From assembly GCF_963422335.1 (NCBI RefSeq), contig NZ_OY729424.1, forward strand, positions 4,650,001-4,714,000: a DNA stretch of 64,000 nt, written 5' to 3'. Numbering within the stretch: the stretch's first letter is position 1; each line of letters opens with the position of its first letter. This DNA comes from an uncultured Roseateles sp. (GTDB lineage Bacteria > Pseudomonadota > Gammaproteobacteria > Burkholderiales > Burkholderiaceae_C). The notes under the pieces are model-generated. The model was not told the origin of the DNA, made no database searches, and saw only the letters and a list, made by a program, of their open reading frames with translations. The position numbers were made by a program, and so were the translations under genes. Positions 16,065 to 24,054 of this stretch are shown here, one piece after another.

Positions 16065-17005
16065 GGCGATGTGGCCAGGGTGAACACGCGGCTGGCCAGG
16101 ATGTCGGCCGGCGCCAGGGTGCTGAGCGCCTCGGCGTTGAGCACGCGGTCGCGCTCGGCATAGAGCCGGCTGGCCTGGCGCAGCCGCGCCCGCTCCAGCG
16201 CATTGCGCACGCTGCGCGCATTGGCGAAATGGGGCTGCTGCACGCGCCGTGCCAGATAGGCCTCGAAGGCCTCGCGCGTGCCCGGGCCGAAGCGGTAGTG
16301 GCTGGCGCCCAGCATCTTGTCGGCAATGGCCAGCAGCTCGCCCTCGCTGTAGTCAGGGAATGCCAGGTGGTGGGCAATGCGCGAGCTCAGCCCCGGGTTG
16401 GACTGGAAGAAGGTGTTCATCCGGTCGGCATAGCCGGCCAGTATCACGACCAGGTCGTCGCGCTGGTTCTCCATCACCTGCAGCAGGATCTCGATCGCCT
16501 CCTGGCCGTAGTCGCGCTCGTTCTCGGGCCGGTAGAGGTAGTAGGCCTCGTCGATGAAGAGCACGCCGCCCATGGCTTTTTTCAGCACTTCCTTGGTCTT
16601 GGGCGCCGTGTGGCCGATGTACTGGCCGACCAGATCGTCGCGCGTCACCGCCACCAGATGGCCTTTGCGCACATAGCCCAGCCGGTGCAGGATCTGCGCC
16701 ATGCGCAGCGCCACCGTGGTCTTGCCGGTGCCCGGATTGCCGGTAAAGCACATATGCAGCGAGGGCGCGTTGGCGCTGAGGCCATGGGCGGCCCGCAGCC
16801 GGTCTATCACCAGCAGCGCGGCAATGTCGCGGATGCGCTGCTTGACCGGCGCCAGGCCGATCAGCTCGGCATCCAGCTCGGCCAGCACCGCCTCGACCTG
16901 GCTCTGCGCCAGCACCTCGGCGACGGTGCGCGGTGCTTCGTCAGGCGCGGCGGGCGCGGTGGCGGGCACGGTGCTGCCAGGCAGGGCATAGAGCGGCGCA
17001 TTCAT
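16061..17005 (-). CDS. cbbX: CbbX, red-type RuBisCO activase
   Basis: 314 residues. An AAA+ ATPase with Walker A GNPGTGKTT (89-97), Walker B GGVLFIDEAYYLYR (about 142-155) and the AAA+ Arg-containing region SSRIAHHLAFPDY. CbbX threads the C-terminus of the large subunit to release inhibitory sugar phosphates. The presence of cbbX next to a red-type cbbLS pair is diagnostic of form IC/ID. ATG 17005 is preferred: it follows the cbbS stop by one base, and upstream codons read back into cbbS. Confidence 0.94.
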   Translation of the reverse strand: MNAPLYALPGSTVPATAPAAPDEAPRTVAEVLAQSQVEAVLAELDAELIGLAPVKQRIRDIAALLVIDRLRAAHGLSANAPSLHMCFTGNPGTGKTTVALRMAQILHRLGYVRKGHLVAVTRDDLVGQYIGHTAPKTKEVLKKAMGGVLFIDEAYYLYRPENERDYGQEAIEILLQVMENQRDDLVVILAGYADRMNTFFQSNPGLSSRIAHHLAFPDYSEGELLAIADKMLGASHYRFGPGTREAFEAYLARRVQQPHFANARSVRNALERARLRQASRLYAERDRVLNAEALSTLAPADILASRVFTLATSP

Positions 17006-17006
17006 T

Positions 17007-17441
17007 TCAGTAGCGCTCGCCTTCGGGTTGCTGCGCCGCATAGCCAGTGATGGTGTAGCGCATCGTCCGCCCGTTCACCTCCTGCCGCTGCAGCATGAAG
17101 CCGGGCTCGGTCAGCGGCCGGTTGACGATGAAGCTCATCACGATCGACTCGATGCCACGGGTCGAATCGAAGGCCATCAGGCGGATGTAGTGGCGCGGGA
17201 ACGCGGCGCGGCAGCCCTGCAGCTCCAGCATCACTCCGGCGGCATCGCCAAGGTCGAACATGGGCATGCCATACATCTCCCAGTAGGTGTTGCGCGGATG
17301 GGGGTCGTCGGTGTACTCGACGCTCCAGGCATAGCCGCGGGCCAGGCCGTAGTCGATCTGGGCACGGATCTCGTCGTCCGTCAGATCGGGCAGAAAGCTG
17401 AACTGGCCCTGGGTGATGCGGCCGGTGGGGTTGCTCATCAT
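17007..17441 (-). CDS. cbbS: RuBisCO small subunit (red type)
   Basis: 144 residues starting MMSNPTGRITQGQFSFLP. The start, the YTDDPHPRNTYWEMYGMPMFD block and the C-terminal extension (from about 110, QRQEVNGRTMRYTITGYA) are typical of red-type form I small subunits. These form a beta-barrel in the holoenzyme solvent channel. It is 16 bp downstream of cbbL and one base upstream of cbbX. The second Met may be the true start. Confidence 0.95.
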   Translation of the reverse strand: MMSNPTGRITQGQFSFLPDLTDDEIRAQIDYGLARGYAWSVEYTDDPHPRNTYWEMYGMPMFDLGDAAGVMLELQGCRAAFPRHYIRLMAFDSTRGIESIVMSFIVNRPLTEPGFMLQRQEVNGRTMRYTITGYAAQQPEGERY

Positions 17442-17457
17442 GGCGTCGGCTCCTGGC

Positions 17458-18936
17458 TCAGGCCACCGAGGGCGTGGTGGCGAAATCGCTGGTGTCGGTC
17501 GAGGCGTAGTTGAAGGACACGTCCTTCCAGGTCTCCAGCGCCTGCTTCAGCGGCTGGCAGAACTGCGCGGCTTTTTCAAGGATCTGCGGGCCGTCCTGCT
17601 TGATGTTGCGGCCCTCGTTGCGTGCCTTGACCATGCACTCCAGCGCCACCCGGTTGGCCACCGCGCCGGCCTGTATGCCGGCCGGATGGCCGATGGTGCC
17701 GCCGCCGAACTGCAAGATCACGTCGTCGCCGAACAGGTCCAGCAGCTGGTGCATCTGGCCGGCGTGTATGCCGCCCGAGGCCACCGGCATGACCTTGCGC
17801 ATATCGCACCAGTCCTGGTCGTAGAACAGGCCGCGGGCCAGGTCCTGCCGGGTGTAGCTGTCGCGGCAGACGTTGTAGTAGCCCTGCACCGTCATCGGGT
17901 CGCCCTCGAGCTTGCCGACGGCGGTGCCGGTGTGCATATGGTCCACCCCGGCCAGGCGCAGCCACTTGGCCATCACGCGGAAGCTCACGCCATGATTCTT
18001 CTGCCGCGTGTAAGTGCCGTGGCCGGCGCGGTGCAGGTGCACGATCATGTCGTGCTTGCGGGCCCAGTTGCCAATGCTCTGGATCGCGCTCCAGCCGATG
18101 ATCAGATCAATCATGATCACCACCGAGCCCAGCTCCTTGGCGAACTCGGCGCGCTCGTAGATGTCCTCCATCGTCGCGCCGGTCACGTTCAGATAGCTGC
18201 CCTTGACCTCGCCGGTGGCCGCACTCGCCTTGCTGACGCCGTCCATCACGTAGAGGAAGCGGTCACGCCAGTGCATGAAGGGCTGCGAGTTGATGTTCTC
18301 GTCGTCCTTCATGAAGTCCAGCCCGCCCTTGAGCCCTTCGTAGATCACGCGGCCGTAGTTGCGGCCGGAGAGTCCCAGCTTGGGCTTGGTGGTGGCGCCC
18401 AGCAGCGGCCGGCCGAATTTGTCCAGGCGCTCACGCTCGACCACCAGACCGGTCGGCGGGCCCTTGAAGGTCTTGACCAGGGCCAGCGGCATGCGGATGT
18501 CTTCCAGCCGCGCCGCCTTCAAGGGCTTGAAGCTGAACACATTGCCGATCAGGCTGGCGGTGATGTTGGCAATCGATCCTTCCTCGAACAGGATGATGTC
18601 GTAGGCCACCCAGGCAAAGTACTGGCCCGGAATGCCTGGCACCGGATCGACCTTGTAGGCCTTGGCGCGGTAGCTGTCGCAGGCGGTCAGCCGGTCGGTC
18701 CAGACCACGGTCCAGGTCGCGGTGCTCGACTCGCCGGCCACGGCGGCGGCGGCCTCTATCGGGTCCACACCCTCCTGCGGAGTGATGCGGAACAGGCACA
18801 GCAGGTCGGTGTCCTTAGGCGCGTAGTCGGGCTCCCAGTAGCCCATCTGGCGGTACTTCAGCACCCCGGCGCTGTAGCGCTTCTTGGCGTCGGTGATGAC
18901 CCCCTCTTCGACCGGCTTGTTCATCTGTGGCTCCAT
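17458..18936 (-). CDS. cbbL: RuBisCO large subunit, form IC (red type)
   Basis: 492 residues, close to the red-type norm. Catalytic TTKPKLGLSGRNYGR (about 182-196), the carbamylated-lysine motif GGLDFMKDDENINSQPF (Lys 210 with the following Asp/Glu), mobile loop 6 GTAVGKLEGD and the phosphate-binding VASGGIHAGQM are all present. It fixes CO2 onto RuBP. It is the first gene of the cbb operon, read divergently from cbbR, whose product should activate it. The C-terminal tail (TDTSDFATTPSVA) is where CbbX would pull. Confidence 0.97.
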   Translation of the reverse strand: MEPQMNKPVEEGVITDAKKRYSAGVLKYRQMGYWEPDYAPKDTDLLCLFRITPQEGVDPIEAAAAVAGESSTATWTVVWTDRLTACDSYRAKAYKVDPVPGIPGQYFAWVAYDIILFEEGSIANITASLIGNVFSFKPLKAARLEDIRMPLALVKTFKGPPTGLVVERERLDKFGRPLLGATTKPKLGLSGRNYGRVIYEGLKGGLDFMKDDENINSQPFMHWRDRFLYVMDGVSKASAATGEVKGSYLNVTGATMEDIYERAEFAKELGSVVIMIDLIIGWSAIQSIGNWARKHDMIVHLHRAGHGTYTRQKNHGVSFRVMAKWLRLAGVDHMHTGTAVGKLEGDPMTVQGYYNVCRDSYTRQDLARGLFYDQDWCDMRKVMPVASGGIHAGQMHQLLDLFGDDVILQFGGGTIGHPAGIQAGAVANRVALECMVKARNEGRNIKQDGPQILEKAAQFCQPLKQALETWKDVSFNYASTDTSDFATTPSVA

Positions 18937-19029
18937 GGCTGCGTTTGGCTTGAGCCCAATTTAAGTGGCCACTGAGATAAGAGATATTCAGATATTCTTG
19001 GCAATCACTTCAGCCTTAACTGAATCGAC
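18937..19029. promoter_or_regulatory. cbbL-cbbR divergent control region
   Basis: The 93-bp gap is AT-rich. It holds two direct GATATTC copies (18983-18989, 18991-18997) and the inverted repeat TTCAG-N6-CTGAA (19009-19024) directly before the cbbR start. LysR-type activators such as CbbR bind T-N11-A-like dyads between divergent genes, so this is the expected site for cbb activation and cbbR autoregulation. Confidence 0.6.
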
Positions 19030-19971
19030 ATGCTGAACGCCACCTTCCGCCAGCTGCGCGTGTTTTGCGAGGTCGCCAAGGCGCTGAGCTTTGCGCGGGC
19101 AGCCGAGGCGCTGCACCTGACGCCGCCGGCGGTGACCATGCAGGTCAAGGAGCTGGAGTCGCAGCTGGGTCTGCCGCTGTTCGAGCGCCGGGGCCGGCAG
19201 GTCTCGCTGACCACCGCGGGCGAGTACTTCCTGGTCTACGCCCGCCGCCTGCTGGCCACGCTGAAGGAGGCCGACGACGCGATGGCCCGTTTCAAGGGCG
19301 CCGAGAGCGGCCTGCTGTCGGTGGGCCTGGTCAGCACCGCCAAATACTTCGTGCCCCAGCTGCTGGCACGCTTCCATGACGAGCACCCCGGCGTCGAGGT
19401 CAAGCTCTCGGTCTGCCAGAACCGCGAGCAGCTGGTGGCCCTGCTGCAGACCGGCGAGGTGGACCTGGCCGTGATGGGCCGCCCGCCCAAGGAACTGGCC
19501 ACCCGCGCCGAGCCCTTCGCCGCGCACCCGCAGGTGTTCGTGGCCGCGCCCACGCATCCGCTGTCGGCGCTGGACCACGTGCCACTGGAGGCGCTGGCCA
19601 ATCAGCGCTTCATCGCCCGCGAGGCCGGGTCGGGCACGCGCAATGTGATGGACATCTTCTTCCGCGAACACCAGCTGGCGCCGCGCATCACGATGGAGAT
19701 GCCCAGCAACGAGACCATCAAGCAGGCGGTGATCGCTGGCATGGGGGTAACCTTTTTGTCACTGCACACGCTCGGGCTGGAGCTGCGCGCCGGGGTGCTG
19801 AAGCTGCTGGACGTCGAGCACACCCCGGTGATGCGCACCTGGAACCTGGTGCGCATGCAGAGCAAGCTGCTGTCACCGGCGGCCGAGGCGTTTCGCTACT
19901 TCATGCTCGAACACGCGGAACAGCATCTGCTCCTGCACGACACCACACTGCTGAATCGCGGCAGCGCCTAG
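19030..19971 (+). CDS. cbbR: LysR-type activator of the cbb operon
   Basis: 313 residues. An N-terminal winged HTH (LRVFCEVAKALSFARAAEALHLTPPAVTMQVKELE split over residues 8-43) is followed by a LysR substrate-binding domain. Its location divergent from cbbL is the canonical cbbR arrangement. CbbR proteins sense metabolites such as RuBP, PEP or NADPH and activate cbb transcription. It is intact and convergent with the hydrolase gene at 20003. Confidence 0.93.
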   Translation: MLNATFRQLRVFCEVAKALSFARAAEALHLTPPAVTMQVKELESQLGLPLFERRGRQVSLTTAGEYFLVYARRLLATLKEADDAMARFKGAESGLLSVGLVSTAKYFVPQLLARFHDEHPGVEVKLSVCQNREQLVALLQTGEVDLAVMGRPPKELATRAEPFAAHPQVFVAAPTHPLSALDHVPLEALANQRFIAREAGSGTRNVMDIFFREHQLAPRITMEMPSNETIKQAVIAGMGVTFLSLHTLGLELRAGVLKLLDVEHTPVMRTWNLVRMQSKLLSPAAEAFRYFMLEHAEQHLLLHDTTLLNRGSA

Positions 19972-20002
19972 CTGCTCCCGTCCAGGCGCGCCCATGCCTG
20001 TA

Positions 20003-21007
20003 TCAGTGGCCCTTGCCCATCTGCATCCCGGCATCGACCTTTTCGGCATAGAAGCGATGCATCTGATTCGAGATGTAGTCCAGATGGTCTTCCACCGCGA
20101 AGTGCCCCGCCTTCAGCCTGTGCATCTCAGCCTTGGGCAGGTCTTTCAGGAAGGCCTCGCCGCCGGCCGGCGTGAAGAAGATGTCGGTCTGGCCCCAGAA
20201 GATCAGGGTCTTGGGCTGCTGCTCACGCAGAAAGGCCTGCCACTTCGGGTAGAGCTCGACGTTGGTGCGGTAGTCGTAGAACAGGTCCAGGTTCACGCGC
20301 ACGGCATGGGGCCGCTGCATGAAGGCCGAATCGGACTCCCAGTTGTCGGGGCTGATCAGATCGGGGTTCTCCGCGCCATGCAGATAGATGCTCTTGATGG
20401 CATCGTGCGTGAGGAAGGCCGCGAGTGGCTTTTCGGTCTCTGCCGAGCGGTTCTTCCACAGCGCACCTCGGAACCCATCCCAGGCAGCCGTGAAGCCGAC
20501 CTCGTAGGCATTGCTGTTCTGCACGATCAGCCAGTCCAGCGCCTTGGGGTTGCGCCCCACGATGCGCATGCCCACCGGACCGCCGTAGTCTTGCACGAAC
20601 AGGCCGTAGTGCTCGAAGCCCTTGGCCTTGAGGAAGTGCTCCACCACCTCGGAGATGCCATCAAAGCTGTAGTTGTAGGTCTTGGGGTCGGGCATGTCGC
20701 TCAGACCGAAGCCGGGATAGTCGGGCGCAATGACGTGGAACTTGTCGGACAGCGAGCGGATCAGGTCGCGGTACTGGTGCGAGCCGGCCGGAAAGCCGTG
20801 CAGCAGCACCAGCTTGGGGTTGGCCGGATTGCCGGCCTCGCGGTAGGCAATGTTCAGTCCGTCGACCTTGATGGCCTTGTAAGCCACCGGGTGAGCCGAG
20901 GCCATGGCCATGGGAGCCTGCGCTTGCGCAGGCTGCAACGCCAGCGCGGCGGCTGCGGAAATCAGCGCCGGCAAGAGGCTGCGGCGCAGGAAACTGGGAA
21001 TCTTCAT
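20003..21007 (-). CDS. Exported alpha/beta hydrolase, epoxide-hydrolase/dehalogenase-like
   Basis: 334 residues with a signal peptide (SLLPALISAAAALALQPAQAQA). The oxyanion motif HGFPAGSHQYRDLI (about 69-82) and nucleophile elbow VQDYGGPVG (about 138-146) put Asp rather than Ser at the nucleophile. A catalytic His (AGHFAVEDH) lies near the C-terminus. HGFP plus an Asp nucleophile is typical of epoxide hydrolases and some haloacid dehalogenases. The periplasmic location is unusual for these. It is 28 bp downstream of the AhpD-like gene, so the two form an operon. Confidence 0.86.
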   Translation of the reverse strand: MKIPSFLRRSLLPALISAAAALALQPAQAQAPMAMASAHPVAYKAIKVDGLNIAYREAGNPANPKLVLLHGFPAGSHQYRDLIRSLSDKFHVIAPDYPGFGLSDMPDPKTYNYSFDGISEVVEHFLKAKGFEHYGLFVQDYGGPVGMRIVGRNPKALDWLIVQNSNAYEVGFTAAWDGFRGALWKNRSAETEKPLAAFLTHDAIKSIYLHGAENPDLISPDNWESDSAFMQRPHAVRVNLDLFYDYRTNVELYPKWQAFLREQQPKTLIFWGQTDIFFTPAGGEAFLKDLPKAEMHRLKAGHFAVEDHLDYISNQMHRFYAEKVDAGMQMGKGH

Positions 21008-21035
21008 GGGATTGCTCCGTGCGTTCGAGTGGCGA

Positions 21036-21584
21036 TCAGGCTGCGGCTTTGACCTCGGGGAAATCGATGTCGGTGAGCGCCACGTTGTTGACGTAGTTGG
21101 TCAGCACATTGAGGGCGACGTTGAGGACGATTTCGATCACGCTGGCCTCGTCGAAATCGGCGGCACGCAGGGCAGCCAGGTCGGCGTCGGACACGCGTCC
21201 CCGCGACTCGGCCACGCGGCGGGCGAAGTGCAGTGCCGCGGCGGTGCGGGCATCGTCTGAGCGGCCGTCGCGGGCGGCGGCGATTTCGCTCGCCGTGATC
21301 TTGACCAGGTTGGTGGCCAGGTAGCTGTGGACCGACAGGCAGTAGTCACAGCCGTTGAACTCGGCGACGGTCAGCGCAATGCGCTCGCGCAACTGCACGC
21401 TCAGCCGGCCCTTGGCCAGCGCGCCGCTCAGGGCCAGATAGCCTTCCAGCCCGGCCGGGCTGTGGCCGACCAGCTTCATCAGATTGGGCACGACACCCAG
21501 TTGCTTCTCGACGGCGGCCAGCAGGGGCTTGGCGGCTTCGAGCGATTGGTCGACAGTGGGGATGCTGAGACGGGACATGTTCAA
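21036..21584 (-). CDS. Carboxymuconolactone decarboxylase/AhpD-like peroxidase-related protein
   Basis: 182 residues. EFNGCDYCLSVHSYL (about 94-108) carries the CxxC plus His of the AhpD alkylhydroperoxidase fold, and the flanking helices match the peroxidase-related subfamily. A redox or peroxide-detoxifying role is likely, substrate unknown. It is the first gene of a two-gene unit with the exported hydrolase and is divergent from a LysR gene that probably controls it. Confidence 0.86.
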   Translation of the reverse strand: MNMSRLSIPTVDQSLEAAKPLLAAVEKQLGVVPNLMKLVGHSPAGLEGYLALSGALAKGRLSVQLRERIALTVAEFNGCDYCLSVHSYLATNLVKITASEIAAARDGRSDDARTAAALHFARRVAESRGRVSDADLAALRAADFDEASVIEIVLNVALNVLTNYVNNVALTDIDFPEVKAAA

Positions 21585-21716
21585 ACTCCGTTGGGGTGAT
21601 GGGTGGCTTGGGGTTGGTATCCGCTGCTTGTTCAGCGAATGACTGAACTGTCGTTGAATCGATAGACGAATAGAATCACCGCCGAACCAAAGACACCATT
21701 ACGACAGGAGGAACAA
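21585..21716. promoter_or_regulatory. Divergent LysR control region
   Basis: 132-bp gap containing TTCAG-N7-CTGAA (21631-21647), a LysR-type dyad. The plus-strand LysR gene has a strong AGGAGG at 21706-21711, which fixes its TTG start. The same TTCAG/CTGAA half-sites appear before cbbR with a shorter spacer. Confidence 0.5.
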
Positions 21717-22655
21717 TTGGACAGATTGCATCTCATCAATGTCTTTGTGGCTGTGGTCGAGGCGAGCGGCTTTGCCGGTGCGGCGCGCAAGCTCAACATC
21801 TCGCCACCGGCGGTCACGCGGGCCATCGGCGAACTGGAGGCTCACCTGGGTGCGCGGCTGCTGACCCGAACCACCCGCGTCGTGCGCGTCACCGAAGCCG
21901 GTGCGCGCTATGTGGAGGATTGCCGCCGCATCCTGGCCGAGCTGGCCGAGGCCGATGAGTCGGTCATCGGCCTGCACGGCGCGCCGCGCGGTCGCTTGAC
22001 CGTGACGGCGCCGATGCTGTTCGGTGCGCTGCACGTGACGCCGGTGGTGACCGAATTCCTGCAGCGCTATCCCGAGGTCACGGCCTCCTGCTGGTTTCTG
22101 GACCGGGTGGTGAATCTGACGGACGAGGGCGTGGATGTGGCGGTGCGCATCGGCGAGTTGCCGGACTCATCACTGCAGGCGATCCGTGTGGGCAGTGTGC
22201 GCCGGGTGGTCTGCGCCGCACCGGCCTATCTGGCGCAGCACGGAGTTCCTCAGGCACCGGAGGATCTGGCTGCACACACGCTGGTCTCGGCGAGCGCCGT
22301 GACGCCATCGCCGGAGTGGCGGTTTGCCGTGGACGGGGCGTCCCGGCTGGTGAAGGTGGCGCCGCGCATGATCACGACGACGAACGATTCGGCCATCGCC
22401 GCGGCGCTCGGCGGCTTCGGCCTGACACGGTTGATGTCCTACCAGGTCGACGCCCAGGTCCGCAGCGGCGGCCTTCAAATCGTGCTGGCGGCGTTCGAGC
22501 CGGCAGCGCTGCCGGTGCATCTGGTGCACCGGGAAGGCCGGCATGCCTCGCACAAGGCCCGGGCCTTCATCGACCTGGCCATCGAGCGCCTGCGGGCCCG
22601 GCTGGCGGCGGCTGACCAGGACGATCAGCGCCCCGACTGCTCCATCAGCAGATAG
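21717..22655 (+). CDS. LysR family regulator (TTG start)
   Basis: 312 residues. HTH LHLINVFVAVVEASGFAGAARKL (residues 4-26) followed by PPAVTRAIGELE, then a LysR effector domain. It begins with TTG at 21717, set by AGGAGG six bases upstream; no ATG fits. It belongs to the group that acts on divergent dehydrogenase, hydrolase or peroxidase genes, so the AhpD-like and hydrolase genes are the likely targets. Its 3' end overlaps the convergent metallohydrolase gene by 31 bp. Confidence 0.9.
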   Translation: MDRLHLINVFVAVVEASGFAGAARKLNISPPAVTRAIGELEAHLGARLLTRTTRVVRVTEAGARYVEDCRRILAELAEADESVIGLHGAPRGRLTVTAPMLFGALHVTPVVTEFLQRYPEVTASCWFLDRVVNLTDEGVDVAVRIGELPDSSLQAIRVGSVRRVVCAAPAYLAQHGVPQAPEDLAAHTLVSASAVTPSPEWRFAVDGASRLVKVAPRMITTTNDSAIAAALGGFGLTRLMSYQVDAQVRSGGLQIVLAAFEPAALPVHLVHREGRHASHKARAFIDLAIERLRARLAAADQDDQRPDCSISR

Positions 22656-23578
22656 GTGTTGTAGGCATTGATGCGGTTGGCCGCGCCGAACAGCGGCAGG
22701 TGGGCAAAGCGCGACCAGTCGGTGCGGGCGTAGGCCTCCTCGAAGGGTTCCATCTCGCGGGCTGCATCGCCCATGGTCTTGCGCAGATAGGCCAGGTAGT
22801 CGCGGGTCAGCTGCAGATCTTCACGGGCTGTGTGCGACACCGGACCATGACCGGGAACAATGACCGTGGCATCGAAGCCCAGCAGCTTGTCCAGCGCGCC
22901 TATCCACTTGCCGCTATCGGCCTGGCCGACAAAGGGCACGCGGCCGCGGAACACCAGGTCGCCCGCCAGCAAGACCTTCAGCTGCGGCACGTAGACCACC
23001 AGGTCTTCCGGCGTGTGCGCCGGGCCGGCCGGCTGCAGCAGGAAGTCCAGCCCGCCCAGCCGCAACGTGGTCGGGCCATCCAGCCAACGGTCGGCGGGCA
23101 CCAGCACGGTCTTCTCGTCGATCCAGGGGAACAGCTCCTCGCGGCTGGCCTGCAGGCGCAGCGCGGCCGTCTCGGAGTAGAGATAGGCCTGCCCGTCGCG
23201 CTGGGCAATCACCTGGGCACCAGCCGCCTTGAAGACCTGCAGGCCGTAGATGTGGTCGGCGTGGTAGTGGGTCACCACGACATGGCGCACCGGCTGTGGC
23301 GTGATACGCCGGATCTCGTCCAGCAGGGCCTGGGCCAGCGCCGGCGAGCCCAGCGCGTCCACCACCAGCACGCCCTCGTCGGTGACGACGAAGGCGGCAT
23401 TGGAAATGAAGTTGCGGTTGGCCGCCGAACCCAGCGCAGACTCGCCCTGCACCAGCCAGGTCTGCGGCGCCACCTGCTGCGCATGCAGCGCTTGGGCGTT
23501 GGCCGGCTGGGGCAGCAGCGAGGCCAGGCACAGCGTGATCAGCAGCTTCGCCGAGGCATAAATACGGTTTATCAGCAT
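22625..23578 (-). CDS. Exported MBL-fold metallohydrolase, SoxH-like
   Basis: 317 residues with a signal peptide ending near ANA (about residue 28). THYHADHIYG (about 101-110) is the metal-binding HxHxDH motif, and GPAHTPEDLVVY, LLAGDLVF and PGHGPVSH give the remaining ligands of the metallo-beta-lactamase fold. Similar periplasmic proteins are encoded in sox clusters as SoxH, and others act in quinoprotein systems; the reaction is not settled. It is divergent from fccA, which supports a sulfur role. Confidence 0.83.
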   Translation of the reverse strand: MLINRIYASAKLLITLCLASLLPQPANAQALHAQQVAPQTWLVQGESALGSAANRNFISNAAFVVTDEGVLVVDALGSPALAQALLDEIRRITPQPVRHVVVTHYHADHIYGLQVFKAAGAQVIAQRDGQAYLYSETAALRLQASREELFPWIDEKTVLVPADRWLDGPTTLRLGGLDFLLQPAGPAHTPEDLVVYVPQLKVLLAGDLVFRGRVPFVGQADSGKWIGALDKLLGFDATVIVPGHGPVSHTAREDLQLTRDYLAYLRKTMGDAAREMEPFEEAYARTDWSRFAHLPLFGAANRINAYNTYLLMEQSGR

Positions 23579-23586
23579 TCAATGAT

Positions 23587-23618
23587 ATTACGCGCATTCA
23601 GCGGCGATGGGGCGTAAT
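23587..23618. promoter_or_regulatory. Dyad in the soxH-like/fccA intergenic region
   Basis: ATTACGC (23587-23593) and GCGTAAT (23612-23618) form a perfect 7-bp inverted repeat with an 18-nt spacer, just upstream of the metallohydrolase start (23578) and 118 bp before fccA. TACGC/TTCGC cores recur near other sulfur-gene promoters in the window. A shared repressor site is plausible. Confidence 0.45.
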
Positions 23619-23735
23619 GGTTAGTCCTGATGGAACCGGTCTCTCGATGTCCAGAGGCTCGCCGCGCTCCCCTATGATGGCGACCGACCCGGCCCCCCGA
23701 TGGGTCCCGCCCCGCCCAATCCACAGGAGATAGCG

Positions 23736-24044
23736 ATGATCCACTGGAAAGCACTTTGGCCCCTGCTCTTGGCCGCCGCAGCCGGCCTGTGCCAGGCGCA
23801 GGACGCGAACCTGGCGCGCAACCTCGCCGCCACCTGCGCCAGCTGCCATGGCACGGCCGGCATCGCCAAGGGCGAGATGAAATCGCTGGCCGGCCGCCAG
23901 GAGCAAGAGACCCTCAAGCTGCTGGCCGATTTCAGGAGCGGCGCCCAGCCGGCCACCCTCATGCACCAGATCGTCAAGGGCTATACCGACGAGCAGCTGC
24001 GCCTGATCGCCAGGCACTTTGCCGCCCTGCCGGCCAAACCCTGA
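23736..24044 (+). CDS. fccA: Cytochrome subunit of sulfide dehydrogenase (FccA/SoxE-like)
   Basis: 102 residues with a signal peptide (LLLAAAAGLCQAQ) and a single heme site CASCHG (about 34-39). The motif LAGRQEQETLKLLADFRSG matches monoheme cytochrome c553/FccA-type proteins. It accepts electrons from the FccB flavoprotein in the periplasm. AGGAGA precedes the ATG at 23736. fccB starts 10 bp downstream, which fixes its identity better than its short sequence alone. Confidence 0.88.
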   Translation: MIHWKALWPLLLAAAAGLCQAQDANLARNLAATCASCHGTAGIAKGEMKSLAGRQEQETLKLLADFRSGAQPATLMHQIVKGYTDEQLRLIARHFAALPAKP

Positions 24045-24054
24045 GGAGCGCGGC

